Shown: positions 62,782 through 64,000 of the stretch, one piece after another
How positions within the stretch are numbered: position 1 is the first letter of the stretch
How the letters are laid out: every line of letters starts with the position of its first letter
NCBI RefSeq assembly: GCF_900115295.1
Contig: NZ_FOVZ01000003.1
Span: forward strand, 186,001 to 250,000
DNA length: 64,000 nt
Direction of reading: 5' to 3'
Origin: Sphingomonas sp. OK281
Lineage (GTDB): Bacteria > Pseudomonadota > Alphaproteobacteria > Sphingomonadales > Sphingomonadaceae
Made by a program: the position numbers and the translations under genes
The notes under the pieces: model-generated
Databases searched by the model: none
Seen by the model: only the letters and a program-made list of their open reading frames with translations
Told to the model about the DNA's origin: nothing

Positions 62782-64000
62782 GGGGCCGCTCTGGCCGACC
62801 GGAGCGCTTCCGCCAAGTCGTCGGCGATGAAAGCCGCGCCCAATCGGCGGGCAGCGTCACCGTGTAGCCACACTCCGGCGCAGGCCGCGTCGAGCGGATC
62901 GAGCTTGGCGGCGAGCATCGCGCCGATCGCGCCGGCTAGCACGTCGCCGGTGCCGGCGGTGGAGAGCCAGTCGCTGGCGCCCTGCCCAATGCGGACGCGG
63001 CCGTCGGGGGCGGCGATGACGGTGTCGGCGCCCTTGAAGACGACGATGGCGTTGGTGCGGGTGGCGGCTTGGCGGGCTCGGGTGATCTTGTCGGTGTCGG
63101 ATTTGCCGAAGAGCGCGTCGAACTCGCCGGCGTGCGGGGTGAGGATGACGGGGACCTCGAGCGCTTTGATTCGGTTCGGATCGAGCAGGCGGAGGGCGTC
63201 GCCGTCGATGATCAGCGGGTGGTCCGAGGTCAGCGCGGCTCCGAGGCGGGCCTTGGCGGTATCGTCGCGACCCAGGCCGGGACCGATCACGAGTGCGCCG
63301 ATGCGATCGTTGGCAAGCACGTGATCGGAGAATGGCGTGCGAACGAGCGCGTGCGGTGGGCCTTGGCTGTCGCCGAGCAGGGTCACGTAACCGGCGCCTG
63401 CGCGCATCGCAGCGAGGGCTGCAAGGTCGGCGGCGCCGGACATGGTGCCGGCGATGATCGCGACCATGCCTCGGGTATATTTGTGCGAGTCAGGGCCGGG
63501 GGCTGGAAGGCTTGGGGCCTTGTGGACTTCGGCTTGGCTGGTGGCAGGGACGCCGATGTCGAGGAGGCGGATCTGGCCGCAATAGCGCGCGGCGGGTTGG
63601 AGAAGGTGCGCAGGTTTTACGGCGCCGAGCGCGAGGGTGAGGTCGAATACGGGCGGCGTGCTGAGGGCCTCGCCAGAGTCGGTGGCGAGGCCACTGGGCA
63701 GGTCGACCGCGATGCTGAGCTGCGCGGCGTTCGCGAGGGAATGGAGACACTCGACCACAGACCGTTCCCCCGCGGACGCGGGGCCCCAGGATAGGCCGCT
63801 AGGTGAGCCCTCGGGATTTAGCTGGGCCCCCGCGTCCGCGGGGGAACGGTTGGGGGTCGGTGTTGTACTGGCGTCGAGCGGGCGCGTGAGGCCCGTGCCG
63901 AGCAGCGCGTCAACGAGGATTGGAGCGGGTTTCGCCTCCGGCAGCGTTTCGACCGGGCCTGGCCACCCTGTCCTTGCCGACTTCGCCGCATCCGTCTTAG
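62778..64000 (-). CDS. nnr: Bifunctional NAD(P)H-hydrate epimerase/dehydratase, 5' end outside window
   Basis: Nnr repairs hydrated NAD(P)H. The C-terminal kinase-like dehydratase domain is complete (VILTPHAGEFDALFG; LSTAGTGDVLAGAIGAML). The N-terminal epimerase domain enters from the window edge (ILVDALLGTGLTRPLD, then LSIAVDLPSGLATDSGEAL). The frame is open without a break from the edge to 62778; a GTG at 63758 is inside the protein, not its start. Between the two epimerase motifs lies an extra stretch of about 35 residues encoded by a palindromic repeat (63762-63849), rich in Pro, Gly, Ser and Ala. This interrupts the epimerase near its active site. Confidence 0.92.
   Translation of the reverse strand, partial: KTDAAKSARTGWPGPVETLPEAKPAPILVDALLGTGLTRPLDASTTPTPNRSPADAGAQLNPEGSPSGLSWGPASAGERSVVECLHSLANAAQLSIAVDLPSGLATDSGEALSTPPVFDLTLALGAVKPAHLLQPAARYCGQIRLLDIGVPATSQAEVHKAPSLPAPGPDSHKYTRGMVAIIAGTMSGAADLAALAAMRAGAGYVTLLGDSQGPPHALVRTPFSDHVLANDRIGALVIGPGLGRDDTAKARLGAALTSDHPLIIDGDALRLLDPNRIKALEVPVILTPHAGEFDALFGKSDTDKITRARQAATRTNAIVVFKGADTVIAAPDGRVRIGQGASDWLSTAGTGDVLAGAIGAMLAAKLDPLDAACAGVWLHGDAARRLGAAFIADDLAEALRSARAAP
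63762..63849. repeat. Family A-like palindromic repeat inside the nnr coding sequence
   Basis: CCGTTCCCCCGCGGACGCGG and its inverse CCGCGTCCGCGGGGGAACGG form the arms of an 88-bp element. It matches intergenic family A copies in arm design and CCCAG spacer. It lies in frame in nnr and adds residues such as NRSPADAGAQLN and GPASAGER without a stop codon. Confidence 0.9.

Noticed and set aside
63490-63758. Separate nnr gene starting with GTG at 63758
   Set aside because: The frame continues upstream to the window edge and encodes the epimerase motif ILVDALLGTGL, so 63758 is internal.

Overview
The window is about 64 kb of GC-rich alphaproteobacterial chromosome, most likely Sphingomonas or a close relative in the Sphingomonadaceae. 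This rests on gene content and order: an Entner-Doudoroff operon zwf-pgl-edd-glk-eda, TonB-dependent receptors, a bacteriophytochrome with an HWE/HisKA_2-type kinase, TspO, and many GC-rich palindromic intergenic repeats. The genus is an inference. No rRNA, tRNA, CRISPR array, prophage or transposase was found.

Layout. 0.5-5.7 kb: yaaA, an SDR gene, a small secreted protein, gyrA and a DUF952 gene. 6-11 kb: a membrane-anchored alpha/beta hydrolase and the dTDP-rhamnose operon rmlC-rmlB-rmlD-rmlA. 11-15.8 kb: proC, a YbjN-like gene, ubiK, tspO, tlyA, a serine hydrolase and a charged small protein. 15.8-19.8 kb: stress and sensing genes (DUF892 ferritin-like, Hsp20, bacteriophytochrome kinase). 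20-25.1 kb: siderophore receptor, HIRAN protein, CinA/MoaB-like protein, map and a BrnT/BrnA toxin-antitoxin pair. 25.2-30.7 kb: purL, a repeat-rich gap, a DUF418 membrane protein, and the iron-storage pair bfd-bfr. 30.8-36.6 kb, mostly minus strand: Hpt protein, tusA, der, bamB, a YfgM-like TPR protein, panB and a membrane protein. 36.8-43.5 kb: a second TonB receptor, pyrG, secG, then marR-SH3 protein-argC. 43.5-49.3 kb: the Entner-Doudoroff operon. 49.4-54.3 kb, minus strand: mltG, fabF, acpP, fabG, a GxxExxY gene, fabD. 54.5-64 kb: RcnB-like protein, rpsF-rpsR-rplI, rmuC, def, recR, fmt-truA, an RlmD/TrmA-type RNA methyltransferase and the 3' part of nnr.

Most operons are tightly packed, with many 4-base stop/start overlaps (ATGA, GTGA, TTGA), which suggests widespread translational coupling. 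Gaps are commonly filled by about 50-110 bp palindromic repeats in at least five sequence families.

The least ordinary observations are: (1) a repeat of the intergenic palindromic family lying in frame inside the nnr coding sequence; (2) a short conserved coding-like element (peptide MLRxRLHFLYFT) ending exactly at the start codons of two unrelated genes, rmuC and DUF418, with two decayed tandem copies upstream of DUF418; (3) a GxxExxY nuclease-like gene sitting in the fatty-acid operon between the arms of a perfect 25-bp inverted repeat; (4) paired dyads before bfd-bfr and before the siderophore receptor; (5) a 25-residue hydrophobic peptide gene after rplI.
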